A DNA stretch of 64,000 bases from Rhynchopus sp. YZ270_cl-10 (GCA_964035575.1 OZ037890.1:62001-126000), one strand, 5' to 3'. Numbered from the stretch's first letter, positions 31,769-42,869 are shown. The notes: a model not told the origin generated them from the letters alone. A program made the numbers and translations.

Positions 31769-32523
31769 TTCCCTTATAAATCTGTAGATCATAGATCTAC
31801 TTATCATCTACTCCAGACTCCCGGTGGTGGGCGGTATCACAGTAGGATGTGTCTCCTGCCCACCCAAAAAGAAGAAGAGACAAATTCATATACTTTCAAA
31901 TAAAATTTGAAAGCATTAGGGAAGTGTATAAAAAACAACAACAACCCATCTTTTTTTTTAATATTTCTTGTTGTAAAAATGTGAAAGGGGAAAAATAAAC
32001 TGTTTCCTTGCATAAATTGAAACTTTCAGTAGATTGGTTTCGAACTTTTACCCTGTTTCAGTCTTAAGAATTATACAGTCGTATTCAAAAGGGTAGACAT
32101 CTTCAGTAATTCCCCTTTATATGGTGGGTGAAAGTTATGAAACCGATGTTCGTGTGAACATTTGGTACCTTCTACTAAAGCCTTTTTTTTTTTTTTTGGG
32201 TAGGGGAAACACACATAAAAGCAAAAAAGTCTCGTTTTCTTTTTCTCTATTTACAGGTAAGTCCTGTATGCTGCACCGGAGGGTTAGATAACCTAAAAAG
32301 TCTTGGCTTTGATGGCTGCCGTGTATACGTAAAGTATTCCGTGCAATAATGCTACCAATCCAAACAAATATCTACACAGCCACCGTACTGTGTAACACTC
32401 AGTATACATCACACAATAAACATCAAAAATTGAAAATAGAACTCGTTTGTTTTTTTTTTCCATAAAAGAAAAAGCTTTAACTGAAGAAAAGAAGAGAAAA
32501 AAGAAGGGAAAAAAAGGTTCAAT

Positions 32524-32558
32524 AAGAAGATCCTGAGCCTCTTGTTTGCTGAGTCACT
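32524..32558 (+). repeat. Short oriented repeat S2, copy 5
   Basis: AAGATCCTGAGCCTCTTGTT then TGCTGAGTCAC. One stem position is mismatched here. Confidence 0.45.
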
Positions 32559-32925
32559 TCAATTACAAGAGGCAGGGGTTCTGAAATGTTTTCTTTTTCT
32601 TTTTTGTGCGGATAAAACTGTTTCGGAAAGCAACGATACTTTATTTGCAAATATATATTTTTTTGTGTAGCTACGACTAGGGTAAATAACGCACCTTTTC
32701 AGAAAAAAGGACACGATTTTTTAATTCGAAGAAAAAAAGAAGAACTATTGTGCGCAAAAACAAACCCCGAGGGGAAAATGTATTTTCATTAGGTAATGTC
32801 TTTCTAGGGTATAGATGACAGGTGATATCAACTAGTGTATTCTGCCTGCCTACCCCAAAAGACGTGAAAACAAAAAAAAAATAAAAAGACAAACAAAATA
32901 GGGTCAAGAAGTGGATAGGATGAAA

Positions 32926-32958
32926 GCTAAGCCTCGCGGTGCCTAGTCACCAAGAGCA
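32926..32958 (+). repeat. Short oriented repeat S2, copy 6
   Basis: GCTAAGCCTCGCGGTGCCTA then GTCACC, with a GC-rich loop unlike the other copies. Confidence 0.45.
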
Positions 32959-33301
32959 AATACGAAAAACAGAGTAATTAAACTTTTTTTTCACAAAAGT
33001 ACACAAGAACAGATGAATTGGCCAACCGGCCAACACCTTTTTAAATGAGTGGAAGAAAATTATAAAGTATTCAAAATCAATAACGATATAAAATAAACTT
33101 GCAGTTGAAGTATTGTCAAAAAGCAAACAGTAAATTTAAATTAATTTCATCTACTTTCCAAGAAAGCACAGATACATCCAATAAAGCCCGAAGTATTTTT
33201 TTTTTTTATAAAAATGGTCTTCATCACATGACATCTACTGGGAAGCATGGTCGTAGGTGATTCGCTGAACTTTATATGCCATCGATTTACGGATACAAAA
33301 T

Positions 33302-33345
33302 AAGTTGACTTGACAAAAAAATCCCTCTCGTGACAGTGCATACAT
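33302..33345 (+). repeat. Short oriented repeat S1, copy 4
   Basis: GTTGACTTGACAAAAAAATC, then CCTCTCGTGACAGTGCA. It is followed at once by an S4 copy, the same S1-S4 order as at 5.5 kb. Confidence 0.55.
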
Positions 33346-33367
33346 TGTAAAGAGAGAAGTTGTAATA

Positions 33368-33412
33368 AGTGCAAACGCCTCATCGTACACAGGGGGGGCG
33401 CAGGCACTGAAT
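33368..33412 (+). repeat. Short oriented repeat S4, copy 5
   Basis: GTGCAAACGCCTCATCG with a GGCGCAGGCA-like second arm. Confidence 0.45.
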
Positions 33413-33705
33413 TGACTTAAAAGATATAGACGCAGATGGTCTATAATCTTCCTTCTGTGTTTCTTTCTGGATGTTACTTTTTTTTTGTGAACTAAATTGA
33501 GAAAAAGAGGGAGGAAGAAAAAGGGGAGGAGAGAAGGGACTGTTCAGAATACCAAGGATATAATGAATAAAAGGGGCAGGGTGAAACCAAAAAGAAAAGA
33601 TTGTTTCATATACTAACTATTCTACTGAATAGATGGTATAATAGGGTGCACTAAATGTACCCAAGAAAAGATGGAAAAAAAATGGTGCTCGGGAGAGGGG
33701 GTCGA

Positions 33706-33757
33706 TATTGACAGGTCGCTGACAGGTCGTTGACCGATTTTCCCATAGCACCAAAAT
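33706..33757 (+). repeat. Short oriented repeat S6, copy 1
   Basis: TATTGACAGGTC, a second GACAGGTC, then TAGCACCAAAATAAAA. It matches 51178-51232, which lies inside a Y14 intron. Confidence 0.5.
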
Positions 33758-34060
33758 AAAACAAAAAACTAAACATCATTCAACTGATCTTGATAACAAT
33801 AGTGTTTTTTTCGTTGAACGCAGCCAAATAGGAGGTAGAAATCTGTTTGGCTCAAGGCGAAAAAGGATTCAAGGGGAAATACTGTTACGCAAGACCTCCC
33901 ACCTGAGCGTTGGCTTTCAGGATCTTTGGTAGCCAACCCCGCAAAGTGCACCCCCCTGAGAAGATTATCTCACCCCCCTCTCCCATCCCCGCAGTATCTG
34001 ATCCTTCTAGTCCTGATACTATTAGTAGGTGGCATGACGTCACAACACACAAAAAAAAAA

Positions 34061-34090
34061 GTTGAAATACAAAGCCCTCTTTGCCAGAGA
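34061..34090 (+). repeat. Short oriented repeat S1, copy 5 (fragment)
   Basis: Only GTTGAAATACAAAGCCCTCT is recognisable; an S2 copy follows 20 bp later. Confidence 0.4.
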
Positions 34091-34109
34091 GAAAGAAAAA
34101 AGAAAAGTT

Positions 34110-34146
34110 TATAAGATGATCCTAAGCCTCTCGTGCTTAGTCACCT
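34110..34146 (+). repeat. Short oriented repeat S2, copy 7
   Basis: GATGAT followed by the exact core and TCACCTT. It shares the upstream TTATAAGATGA context with the copies at 22.9 and 58.5 kb. Confidence 0.6.
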
Positions 34147-34275
34147 TAAAAAAAACTCCCCCCCACCCCATCTGAGATACCTTACCCCTATACCCCTTCC
34201 CCCATTGATGTGACACAAAACGTAATACTGATTTCTATTGTTTTCCCCTACCGTTGTTTTTCTACAAAAAATATA

Positions 34276-34372
34276 AAGTTGACTTGAAATACAAAAAACC
34301 TTCTCTTGACAGTGTACCTATGGTACACTGTCAAGAGAGATGACCGGCATACTGGGGGGTGGACCGGTTTTT
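34276..34372 (+). repeat. Short oriented repeat S1, copy 6 (full length)
   Basis: GTTGACTTGAAATACAAA, then a perfect inner hairpin in which TCTTGACAGTGTACC pairs with GGTACACTGTCAAGA. This shows that the GTGTACC section of S1 can fold; in other copies the second arm has decayed. Confidence 0.6.
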
Positions 34373-34404
34373 TTTTGGACCCCCAAAAAATAAAGAAAAG
34401 CTGT

Positions 34405-34455
34405 AGCAAACGCCGCACTGTATATCGGTGGACGCAGGCAGTTCTCCGCAAAGAT
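34405..34455 (+). repeat. Short oriented repeat S4, copy 6
   Basis: GCAAACGCCGCACTG, then GGTGGACGCAGGCAGTTCTC. Again it stands just 3' of an S1 copy. Confidence 0.5.
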
Positions 34456-34487
34456 CAGACATTCCCCCCCTTTTTTTAGTGATTTCT

Positions 34488-36392
34488 TCAGAAGAAACCG
34501 GTTTCGTTTCCACCATGGCTGCTGCTGCTGCTGCTGTCACTGCCGTCAACTTCTGAGAGGGCGGTGGAGAAGACGAAAATAGGAAGCGCGAGGCACCCGA
34601 AGATGAGACAGGCCCACACGAGCGCCATCTCAGACTGCGAAGGCGGGGGTGGGAGGTTCGCGCGCGGCTTCATGAGCTGCACCTCAGACTCATCCTCGTC
34701 GTAGGCACCATGCTGGTCTTCGTCGTCGTACTGCAAGGTGCTGTTCTCACTGTGCAAAGAGGTTTTTTTTTTTGACCATCACACAACACCCAATAACCAA
34801 CGTTAAAGGCCCCAAAGAAGACAAAAGAGAGAGGGATAACAATGCCCCATACCTTTCGCTGTACACCCGCTTCACAGTGTAGATGTACCAGAGAGGGGGG
34901 AGGATGAGTGTCCATGCGGTGGCTGTGGTGGCACCCACATAGGCGAAGGCGACGTACATGCTGTGAGGGGTGGGAAGGGTGTTTGGAGTGATGTGCGGTG
35001 TATGGTCGGAAACACAGCGCAACAGAGGGAGGGACAACAATGCCCAAAAGTCTTTGTAAGATGAATGCAATATGCCTCTCTCGTGCATGAGAGAGGAAGT
35101 CTGTAAGAATTAAAAAGTGTCACTTGTCGTTCCCTCACCCCCTTTCTTGTAGTTGTTTGATGCGTTGACGCTTCCACGCACACTAAAAATCACCTTGGGT
35201 GGTGGTGTTGCGGAGCACGGTTGGGTGAGTGAACGACGTGACACTTTCCGCTCGCAAAGTAGTGTGCGTAACAAAAAAAAAGCATTTTTTTCCCGACATA
35301 CTCTGTCACGGCCACGGCAAGCACCGCTGAAGACCCCACCAAGGCAAGGTTCAGAAGAAGGTTCGTCACTTTGTTGTCCTTCCCAACGACGTGCTGTGTG
35401 TAATGTGGTACATTTTTTTTTTCCTCTCCAAAAAGCATATTTTTCCATACCTCACGGAAGACGTTGGAGCATTCAAAGAGAGTGATCGGGATGGACAGAA
35501 GCATGGAGAGCGAGAGGGCAAGCTTGATGGTCACATCGACCCCGCTGTTGTCGAGGTTCTTGAGGATGTTGTTCTTCGTGTCGTCCTTGTAGGAGGAGAA
35601 CCCGAGGATCGCAACAAAGAGGTACGAGAAGGCGGCGAGGGAGTTTGCAATCCACGTCATCTTTATCATGGTGCGCGACTTCGGCTCGTCAGCGTCGGTG
35701 TTGGGAAGGTCCCGGTAGAAGGGGAACACATTCATTTGGCAGCCATCAAATGCAAAGCTGATGACCGTCAACGCCACAATCGAATCCGTGCTCACAGACG
35801 CCAACTTCGTCCCACTCAAGGACTGCCCATGCTGAATGGTGTTCACCAGAACCGCAAACACAAACGCAACCAACGCGACCGTACCAAACACATTGACCCA
35901 CCCGATCTCTGTGATCCGCGTCGTCAACGTCAACGGGAAAATCGAGACTGCAAGAATCGCGACAACGATAGCGTCCTTTGTCCAGAAGCTGTCATCACCG
36001 AGAACCGACTTTTCTTCGAGCATCGGCCGAAGCGTATCTGCTAGGGTAGAAAAGAACGCCATACACGACCCCCATGGGTCCAGAAATGCGAGAACCAAAG
36101 TAAGGTATTTACCCTTCTTTCCAAGACTGAATTCACCAATCTTAGCAGGGTCCACATCTCTACAGTCAATAAGGTCCAATGTCTTCGCGACCAGGCTGCA
36201 GCTGTAAGACGATAGTGCAGAGAAAACAACCAGCAGCACCGCAAACATCACAATCCCTGTGCTCGACAGTGCCTTCGGCATCGAGAGCACACCCGACCCC
36301 ACCGCAGTCTTGTACAAACCAATTGTCGTTATAATAAAGGCTTTTCGTGTGAGCCCTGAATCGCTCATTGCGCTTATTCCGCTGCCCACCAT
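34488..36392 (-). CDS. Amino acid/auxin permease family (SLC36/38-like) transporter
   Basis: Exons are 36392-35451, 35393-35302, 34960-34853 and 34749-34488; introns are 57, 341 and 103 nt, all GT-AG. The 467-residue product is a secondary amino acid transporter of the AAAP fold with about 11 membrane segments. TM1 carries the family pattern TIGLYKTAVGSGVLSMPKAL, and TM8-10 include the family-typical VGATTATAWTLILPPLWYIY. An acidic linker and a last hydrophobic helix precede a Ser-rich tail. The first intron is stop-free and a multiple of three, so retention would add 19 residues without shifting frame. The second, unusually long, intron contains a small TIR element. CTAAAA directly precedes ATGG. 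Substrate and membrane are not predictable. Confidence 0.88.
35116..35250. mobile_element. TIR element M7 inside a transporter intron
   Basis: The ends AGTGTCACTTGTCGTTCCCT and, complemented, AGTGTCACGTCGTTCACT form inverted repeats of about 25 bp inside the 341-nt intron. The left 60 bp recurs at 44920-44985 (shared TTGTAG...TTTGATGCGTTGAC). The right end plus 25 bp beyond it recurs at 47027-47075 (GTGAACGAC, GACACT, CCGCTC, CAAAGTA). Confidence 0.6.
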
Positions 36393-36910
36393 TTTTAGTT
36401 TTGAAAACCTTTAGTTGTATTAGTGTAGACTCGAGGATGAGCACTATTCTTTGTTGTTGTGTTGGTGCTGAACGGTGTATGTAGAATGCCAGTAGGTTGA
36501 GGGAGATGGGTAGATCAATAGAGGGGGAAAGACTCAGGAGGGGGGAAAGGGGGGAGGAACACATGATAGTGTGTGTTTTCGATGAAGGCGAAATATGGTA
36601 TGGGGATAATCGCGGATTCTTTTTGTGGGACAACGTTTTCTGCCACCGTTTTTTTATGTTCGGCTAGATTGTGTGTAGTTCACAGCAGTCCTGGGTATAG
36701 TGCATCTTTATAAAATGCTTCCCTAAAACTCTTTCCAAAAACCCCGTAATTTTCTATTAGGGCATGCGGAAGCACACAATAAAAGAAGAAAAGGCGAATC
36801 CTTCTGTGACACATCTAAAAAAAAAGGCTGAAAAAAAACAACCAACAAAATATCTCCAAAACAAAACGACATAAAAAAAATACACAATTTTTTTTCGCTC
36901 CGTTTTTTCA
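36393..36910. other. Spacer
   Basis: It holds a diverged S3 copy just upstream of the transporter start, then A/T-rich and purine-rich sequence without coding signs. Confidence 0.5.
36403..36452 (+). repeat. Short oriented repeat S3, copy 2 (diverged)
   Basis: GAAAACCTTTAGTTGTATTA and GTGTAGACTCGAGGATGAGC, a variant shared in part with the copy at 50.26 kb (CGAGGATG). It lies within 60 bp of the transporter start codon, so it overlaps the promoter or leader region. Confidence 0.5.
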
Positions 36911-38764
36911 TCAAGAAAGAAACCGTTGAACACAGTCATTCACGTGATCACCGAGGGCAGGTGCCATGGAGAAGAGGTTTGTGTGTGGGGTGACACGCGA
37001 CTTGACCTCTTTGTGTGGGGGGCGTGGAACGACGGCACGCTGCTTCTTCATATGCAGGTACTTGAAGTGCACTTCTGCGTCAATCATGCTGCTGTTGCAG
37101 GCGGAGCAGATCGTGGGCCTGGGCTTGCTGCCACCACCACCACCACCACCGCCCCTACTGTCACTTCGCTTCAACTGCCGCAGGCTAGGCCCAGAAGTCA
37201 CCCCAGCTGTGTCCGTGCAGACGTCACGGAACTGCATCGCAGTGAGCTGGTCGAGCAACTCACGGTTGTGGTCCTGAAGAACGTGCGACTCATTTCCAAT
37301 GCTCTCCAGCTCTGCCTCCAGGTATTTGCACCGTGACAGGCATGTGTTGTACATATCTGTGTAGTGCAGCTTTTCGTCGTACTGCTGTTTGGCGTGCTGC
37401 CACCACCGCTTTGCCACTATACGCTCCCTCTCTTGGTACTTCAGCTCTAAGGCGTGCACCTCCTTCTCAAATAGCGCAGTCGCGTTATCCTCGGGGGGAG
37501 CTCCATTGCTCCGTTTGTCGCATGCTTGGAGTCGCAGCCGGCAGGCTTCAATGATCTGCACAAACATGCCTTGCGCAGCAGCGTGCCGTGTCGCAATGTC
37601 TTCGTCAAACGTCATCCCCTCTGCAGGGTCCTCAATCATACCGGGTCTGAACGACGCGCTGGACTTTCTGCTGAACGTGCTGTAGATTGATGAGGAGGAG
37701 GAGATGCTTTCCATTCGCCTTCGGTGGGTCTGTGGGGTTTCAGGTTCGGAACCCTCCGGTTCAGGGTCGGGGAGATAGCTGCTGTTGACCTGCCGATGTG
37801 GTGTGTTGTACCCTTCGTGCTTTGCAAGAATCTCCGCCTTCCCGCCACGCATCTCTAGCAACGCTGAGGCAACGACCTGCCGACAGCGGACAGAAATGGC
37901 TTCGGAGGAGAGCTTGTGGAGGGCTGGGAGGTCCTGCAGCTTTGTGAGCAGCTTTTTGTGGAGGGATTGGACCAAAGGGTGATCGATGTGCGCGGTTCTG
38001 ACGGCCTCAAGCTTTGAGAGGAGCCGGGTGCTTTCGTAGACATCGTGTGCGTCCTCGGAGCTGCCTTGTTCACGTCCCCAGCCTGCTCTAGCCAACTCCT
38101 TTTCAGATGCTTGTAACCGTGTTTCTAAATCAACGACACATTCCTCTGCAGTGGTAAGCTTCTGTCGTATGTCATCGTACGTTGCCTGCAGGTCCATACA
38201 CCGCCCCCTCCACTCCTGCGCCTCGTTGTTCAGCTGCGCCGTGCTCTGGTCTAACCCCTGCAACCCAAAGCCCCCCTCCGCCGGCTTCTCAGGCAAGCTC
38301 TCCTGCTCTGTCTGACATTCTTTGTTTTCTACAATTTTTTCGGGCGTTTCCTCGGTGGGTGGCCCTGACACGACAGACGCAGACGGCATCGTATTGTTTG
38401 CAGTTGTGGCAAAGGAGTTCGAAAGAAGCTTGACCAAAGGTGCATCGGGTGTCTTCGGTAAACTTAAGGAAGGCATCTCCTCTGGGTCAGGCAGGACTGT
38501 GAGCAGACCTGGTGTCGCGTGTTCCCCGGTGGTGGCGGTGATGTCGTAAAACGCGGCTCCATTTCTGAGCGCAAGGGCCTGTCGTGCCTCCTCCTCGTCC
38601 GCTTCGGTGAGGGCGGGCACCTGGCAGCATTGGTCGCGTAGATGCAAGCAAAACCCACCACGCCCGTCGCTGTCACCACCAGGGCTCTCTGCGTCGGTCG
38701 TATCCGCATCGAGCTCCTTGCAGAACCTCTTCGGCCTCTTCTTCCCTCCCTTAGGACGCCCCAT
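36911..38764 (-). CDS. Coiled-coil protein with a C2H2-like zinc site
   Basis: 617 residues, no intron. The N-terminus is basic (MGRPKGGKKRPKR), as in nuclear proteins. Acidic low-complexity sequence follows to about 160. Long charged helices typical of coiled coil lie at about 175-240 and 390-510, separated by a Ser-rich stretch. A Gly run precedes a zinc-site candidate: Cys553, Cys556, His566, His571 (CSAC...HFKYLH). A basic segment follows. I recognise no named family; a nuclear or centrosomal scaffold is only a guess. The ATG directly follows a TTAG site preceded by pyrimidines. Confidence 0.8.
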   Translation of the reverse strand: MGRPKGGKKRPKRFCKELDADTTDAESPGGDSDGRGGFCLHLRDQCCQVPALTEADEEEARQALALRNGAAFYDITATTGEHATPGLLTVLPDPEEMPSLSLPKTPDAPLVKLLSNSFATTANNTMPSASVVSGPPTEETPEKIVENKECQTEQESLPEKPAEGGFGLQGLDQSTAQLNNEAQEWRGRCMDLQATYDDIRQKLTTAEECVVDLETRLQASEKELARAGWGREQGSSEDAHDVYESTRLLSKLEAVRTAHIDHPLVQSLHKKLLTKLQDLPALHKLSSEAISVRCRQVVASALLEMRGGKAEILAKHEGYNTPHRQVNSSYLPDPEPEGSEPETPQTHRRRMESISSSSSIYSTFSRKSSASFRPGMIEDPAEGMTFDEDIATRHAAAQGMFVQIIEACRLRLQACDKRSNGAPPEDNATALFEKEVHALELKYQERERIVAKRWWQHAKQQYDEKLHYTDMYNTCLSRCKYLEAELESIGNESHVLQDHNRELLDQLTAMQFRDVCTDTAGVTSGPSLRQLKRSDSRGGGGGGGGSKPRPTICSACNSSMIDAEVHFKYLHMKKQRAVVPRPPHKEVKSRVTPHTNLFSMAPALGDHVNDCVQRFLS

Positions 38765-40639
38765 CTCTAAGGTAAGTGTTTCTTAGTACACAGCTTTGGT
38801 ACACTATATGGTGTTCACGACAGGGTATATAGGAAGCTTATGGAAGGTTTCGTGCACACCACACACTAATTTGTTGAATAAAACGAGGTTTTGAGCATTT
38901 GGTTGTTTTAAAAAAAAATCAGCGGGTAATCCCTGAAGTGCGGAATACAGCGCAAGATGTGGTTTTGTGTATGAAAAAGCGGTGGCTGGTTCTTAAGAGT
39001 GAAACATTTCCCAAAAACAATTGTGGATATGTTGTGTTGTCTGACTGTTCTGGAGGGGTGTGAGGTAGGAGCAAAGAGAGGAAAGGAAAGGGGAAATGAG
39101 CTGGAGAAGCTGTGCAAGAATCATCGCAAGAAGCAGTCTTTGAGGAGCTGGAAAGTGGGGACAGATCTTGCATCTGCAAACTTGTCAAACTTGATGAGTC
39201 TATGTGGTTTTGTTGATAAGCGGGGCTAAAACCCTCTGGCAAAGGTATTATGTGGTTGACATGGCATGAGAGGAGATGTGTTCAGATTAAGGAAGAATTC
39301 TGTAAAATCATCGGGGGTGACGCTGTTGAAACCCACCCCCTTAGTCCCCATTGCAGCCGCCGGCGGACGTTCTCGGCGGAATCGCCGCTTCCCTCCGCGC
39401 ACTGCAGGATCAGCATCTCGCGCTACAGTCGGAGGTGCGTGGACAGCCGCATGTGGCGGCCCGGGTTGCGCCCCCCGTCCCCGTCCGGTTCGGTGGTGCT
39501 GACGCTGCTTACGTCGTGGAATGGGAGCAGGCTATCCGGACAGAATGGGAGGCTTCCACATTGGTGGCTGCGATTCGTGGGAAGCTAGCGGGTTATCCCA
39601 CATGCCCGGCGGTGACCTTTTGGAATCTTACATGTCGCAGGTGGAAGCTTGGGTGTTTTCGGCAGCGGATGGTTGATTGGGCGGGGAACAGGCGATTCTC
39701 GTCCCTTGGCCAGATGTTGTGGGATCAGCTCCCCCTTATCGCATCCGCTCTGTTAGCGTTTTGTTCCGAGACTTCGTTTCGGATCGGAAATAGCTTCCCA
39801 TATTAGGTCCCTCAAATTGCACCTCTGGTAATCGTTTTTTGACCCAGATGGTGTTTTGCTGTGCGATCAAGAGTCGTTCGTTTGTGAGGAGGTTCGAGGA
39901 GGCGCAGGAGAAGGTGCCACACCTTGTGTGAAATCGCGCAATGATGAAATGGAGGGCGTTCCGCCTCCCACAAAAAAATATTCCAAAGCCATTGAGGTAA
40001 TCCGCAGGAGTATCGCAAAGATGAAATGAAGAGATTAGGCGTCATGTTGCCAAGATAGTAGCAGCATTGAAACGAGAAGAAGAGGAGAAGACCCCCTCAG
40101 CGAAACGACAAGCAGGTAAAAGAGGAAAATGCCCAGTTTCTTTTATGTCCAAAAAAGGAGGGGGGGGTATGAAGGGAGGGGAACATTTTTTTTTTTTGTA
40201 GTGTCTTTTTGGTTTGGCAGTCGACCTATATGGGCCAAAAACCCTCCATTATTCAAAAAACCCGAAACCAACGCGAAGAGGTTTTTTTTCCTCATTGTGT
40301 CGCAATAAAATTGAAACACAGTTGCCCTTCTTCAACCCACGAAATATTGTTTATTTTTACTCCAAATCTAAACCAAACCCTCTTTTCGATGCCCATACAC
40401 ACCGAAAAATCCTTTTTTTACAAGATGAGCTCACATCTTTTCAACCGAATGAAAACGCTCCTCTTTCTTTTTCACAACCGCCACCTGGCTACACTATAAC
40501 CACTTTTTCGAACCCTGGAGGACACACACACCTCTTAGGGCCATATTCTACGCAAGAATTACCCCCCTATTAGTATCAAACACACACACACACACACAAA
40601 CCACCTCCCCCTTTTTTTTGTTAAAATTCACACCTTTTT
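38765..40639. other. Spacer with a decayed plus-strand coding fragment
   Basis: Most of it is A/T-rich. The exception is the GC-rich fragment at 39330-39800 listed separately, with a possible weaker continuation to about 40110. A (CA)n tract lies near 40580-40597, next to the 3' end of the nucleotide-sugar transporter. Confidence 0.6.
39330..39800 (+). pseudogene. Fossil of a coding element, possibly mobile
   Basis: A GC-rich plus-strand island with protein-like frames, unlike every other gene here in strand and setting. It is broken, with a few interruptions, and has no recognisable ends. One stretch (PVPVRFGG followed by a Trp/Glu-rich helix) faintly recalls capsid-type proteins of LTR retroelements, but I cannot assign a family. 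Age appears old. Confidence 0.35.
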
Positions 40640-41704
40640 TCACTTTGCAGGTTCTTCCTTTTGGGCGTAGAGCAAGGTGGACCCTGCAACAAGGATAACA
40701 CCCATGCCAAAGGAGGAGCTGGGCTGGAAGCTGAAGAGCTGGTAGGAGAGGAGCGCACAGAGCATGATGGAGAAGGCGGTGGCAAAGCCTTTGAGCACGT
40801 TGTCGGCATGTTTCACACAGAGCGCGACCACGAAGCCGCCGAGAGCCTGCAGACAGATGATGCCCGCGGTCCACGTGTCGTAGCCTCGGAAGAAGTCTAC
40901 CTGCGGTCCTTCAGACACCAGCACGCCGCTGACAGCGAAGATGAGCGACCCAACGGAGAGCCACACATTCCGCATCCACAGGGAGACCTCCTTGCTTCTC
41001 GGGTCCTTCTTCAGCAGCTTCTCGAAGTACACCCCACCAAACGAGGCCGACATTGCGGAGATAAGAATCGCAAACATCCCCAACGGCACGTTCTGCTCCT
41101 TCTTCGCAGCGTCCGAAGCCTTGTTCCCTGCACTCTGCCAGGAGCACATCACGATGCCCCCACTCAGCACAACCAACGCAAACCATTTCCTCCTCGAAAA
41201 CGACCGGTCCAACAACAAAATGGACCACCCAGCTGTGATCAACACTTTCGACTGCGAACACACCTGGAACAACGTCACCTCCAAATTCGCAAGCGCAATG
41301 TACAAGAAGTTTGACGACACTGTGTAGCAACAGGCAGGCACAATGCATTGAAAGCACGACTGCTTATGCCCGGTAATCTCTGCCGACACTGCTTTGAACG
41401 CACCACGAGAATCTGTAAACTGCACGAGAATCAGTGACACAACAAGCTTAAGCAGTTCCGTGAGAACCACTAGAGTAGAAGGTATAAAGCTTGGCCCAGT
41501 GCGCATGGCAGACGCATACCGTGTGACCATCACCAAGGACGCATTCTGCCCCACCAACGCCAGCAGCGCCAGCATGGCGGCCCACGTTAGCGTGCCCGCA
41601 GGCGCCGGTGTGCTCTGCGTCTTCACATCCTCCTCCTCCCCTGCCGCATCTTCCTCCTGTGTGTCGGCAACAGGGGTGAACGATACCTCCTTTCTGTCGG
41701 CCAT
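40640..41704 (-). CDS. Nucleotide-sugar transporter, SLC35A-like
   Basis: 354 residues, intronless. It exchanges a UDP- or CMP-sugar for the nucleoside monophosphate across the Golgi or ER membrane, feeding glycosylation. A hydrophilic N-terminus of about 40 residues is followed by ten hydrophobic segments. Family landmarks are LTELLKLVVSL, VPACCYTVSSNFLYIAL, the FQVCSQSKVLITA block, SFGGVYFEKLLK, VWLSVGSLIFAV and the C-terminal GFATAFSIMLCALLSYQLF. These match the UDP-galactose/UDP-GlcNAc/CMP-sialate group; the exact sugar cannot be called. The ATG is preceded by TTCTAAG. Confidence 0.92.
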   Translation of the reverse strand: MADRKEVSFTPVADTQEEDAAGEEEDVKTQSTPAPAGTLTWAAMLALLALVGQNASLVMVTRYASAMRTGPSFIPSTLVVLTELLKLVVSLILVQFTDSRGAFKAVSAEITGHKQSCFQCIVPACCYTVSSNFLYIALANLEVTLFQVCSQSKVLITAGWSILLLDRSFSRRKWFALVVLSGGIVMCSWQSAGNKASDAAKKEQNVPLGMFAILISAMSASFGGVYFEKLLKKDPRSKEVSLWMRNVWLSVGSLIFAVSGVLVSEGPQVDFFRGYDTWTAGIICLQALGGFVVALCVKHADNVLKGFATAFSIMLCALLSYQLFSFQPSSSFGMGVILVAGSTLLYAQKEEPAK

Positions 41705-41913
41705 CTTAGAATATAAGGTCTGTTGTGTAGGGAATGTGCATTGATATTTGGATACTGTGCACGAAACTGAGTCCAGGTTACCAATGCAGTAGGGTATGGG
41801 GGGTTTTTTAGTGTCAAATATCGGGATTGTGACGACTTCGTTAATGAGCTTTAGTTAGGTAAAGAGTAAAAACATCTCCCCCTCTCCCCCTCTTCCCACC
41901 CCCCATATGCACC

Positions 41914-42869
41914 TCACAGCCCGCCGTCTATAGGGTAGGTGTTGGGCGTGCCCCCGACACTGAAGGCGACGTGTGCTGCAGGGTTCCCGTCTGCGCGTGC
42001 ACTGCCACTGGGCATGCTTCTGCCTGTACGGTGTCGGAGGTGCGCACCTGCACTGTGCTGTTGTAGGTGCTGCGTGAAGTCGGAAGGCTTCTCGCCTGTG
42101 CTGGCTTGGATGATGTCCTCGATGACAGCACGACTCGACTGCGTCGTGGGTGGGGGGCAGTTGTCTGGTACTGTCTCGCTGCGTCCTTTCCTGCAGGAAG
42201 TTTTGAGTGAGGTGTTGTGATATGGTTTCACAACAAAGTGTGAGAATTCAAAAAAGCATACATAAACCAGCCCCCTGCTGCCGGGCACACAACCAACACC
42301 GCGAAGAAACACGAAAAGAAGAGCAACAGAAAGAGCGTGAAGTGCTCATCAGGCGCCCCTAGGTTGCTGATGCTGTACACCAGCCTGCAGGTTGTTGGGT
42401 CGAGAAAAACGTGATCCGGGAGGAGATCCGCTCCTAGCGTACTGTGCGTGCTGACTGCTGTTGTATCTACAGGCGACCAGAGGAGGCCTTGCAGTGCTGA
42501 TACATTCGAGTCGCATACGATGCGTTCAGGGGAAAAGACGAAGACCGCGGAATGTGCTGTATGCCGTGCTGTCCGGTGCACATGCCCTACCTCCTCCACG
42601 GTCTCCTCGCACGCCCACACAATGTTCGGTGTGTCCTCCAAAGCTGCAGGATCATGCGTGCAGTTCACCACCACAACGCTCATATGAAAACAGTTCTGCC
42701 CCTCACACTCCATCTCCTTGAACTCCGTCGACCCCGTCCCCGGTGGACCTGCCGCAGTGACGCGCCGTTCCGAATGAAACTCCAACACCGGACCTAACTC
42801 CTTTAACGTAACCAACTCTACAGCAAAACACCCCTGGAGGAGGAGGATTAGAACGATTGATCGAAGCAT
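41914..42869 (-). CDS. SARAF-like single-pass membrane protein
   Basis: Exons are 42869-42262 and 42190-41914, with a 71-nt intron (GTATGC...CTGCAG), giving 294 residues. Residues 1-16 are a signal peptide (MLRSIVLILLLQGCFA). The lumenal part has paired cysteines in the pattern MECEGQNC...VVNC...VWACEE...IVCD...TTCRLVYSI, similar in order to SARAF (TMEM66), the ER regulator of store-operated calcium entry. One membrane helix spans about 176-200. A Ser/Pro/Gly-rich cytosolic tail of about 90 residues, supplied by exon 2, also fits SARAF. The hallmark SCEGY box is not clearly present, so the call is moderate. Upstream in-frame GTG was not used because the ATG directly starts the signal peptide. 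Confidence 0.6.

Larger units (their letters stand above)
29379..34487. other. Gene-free region of about 5.1 kb packed with short oriented repeats
   Basis: No coding frame stands out. Copies of S1, S2, S3, S4, S5 and S6 and one palindromic element are listed separately; all oriented copies read on the plus strand. The remainder is A/T-rich with long homopolymer runs. It could hold noncoding RNAs or be the far 5' region of the actin-related gene, but nothing in the sequence decides this. Confidence 0.65.

Noticed and set aside
30180-34146. S2 repeats as C/D-box snoRNA or tRNA genes
   Set aside because: GATGA resembles a C box, but no D box or guide is consistently placed, and the unit is too short and lacks tRNA B-box sequence.
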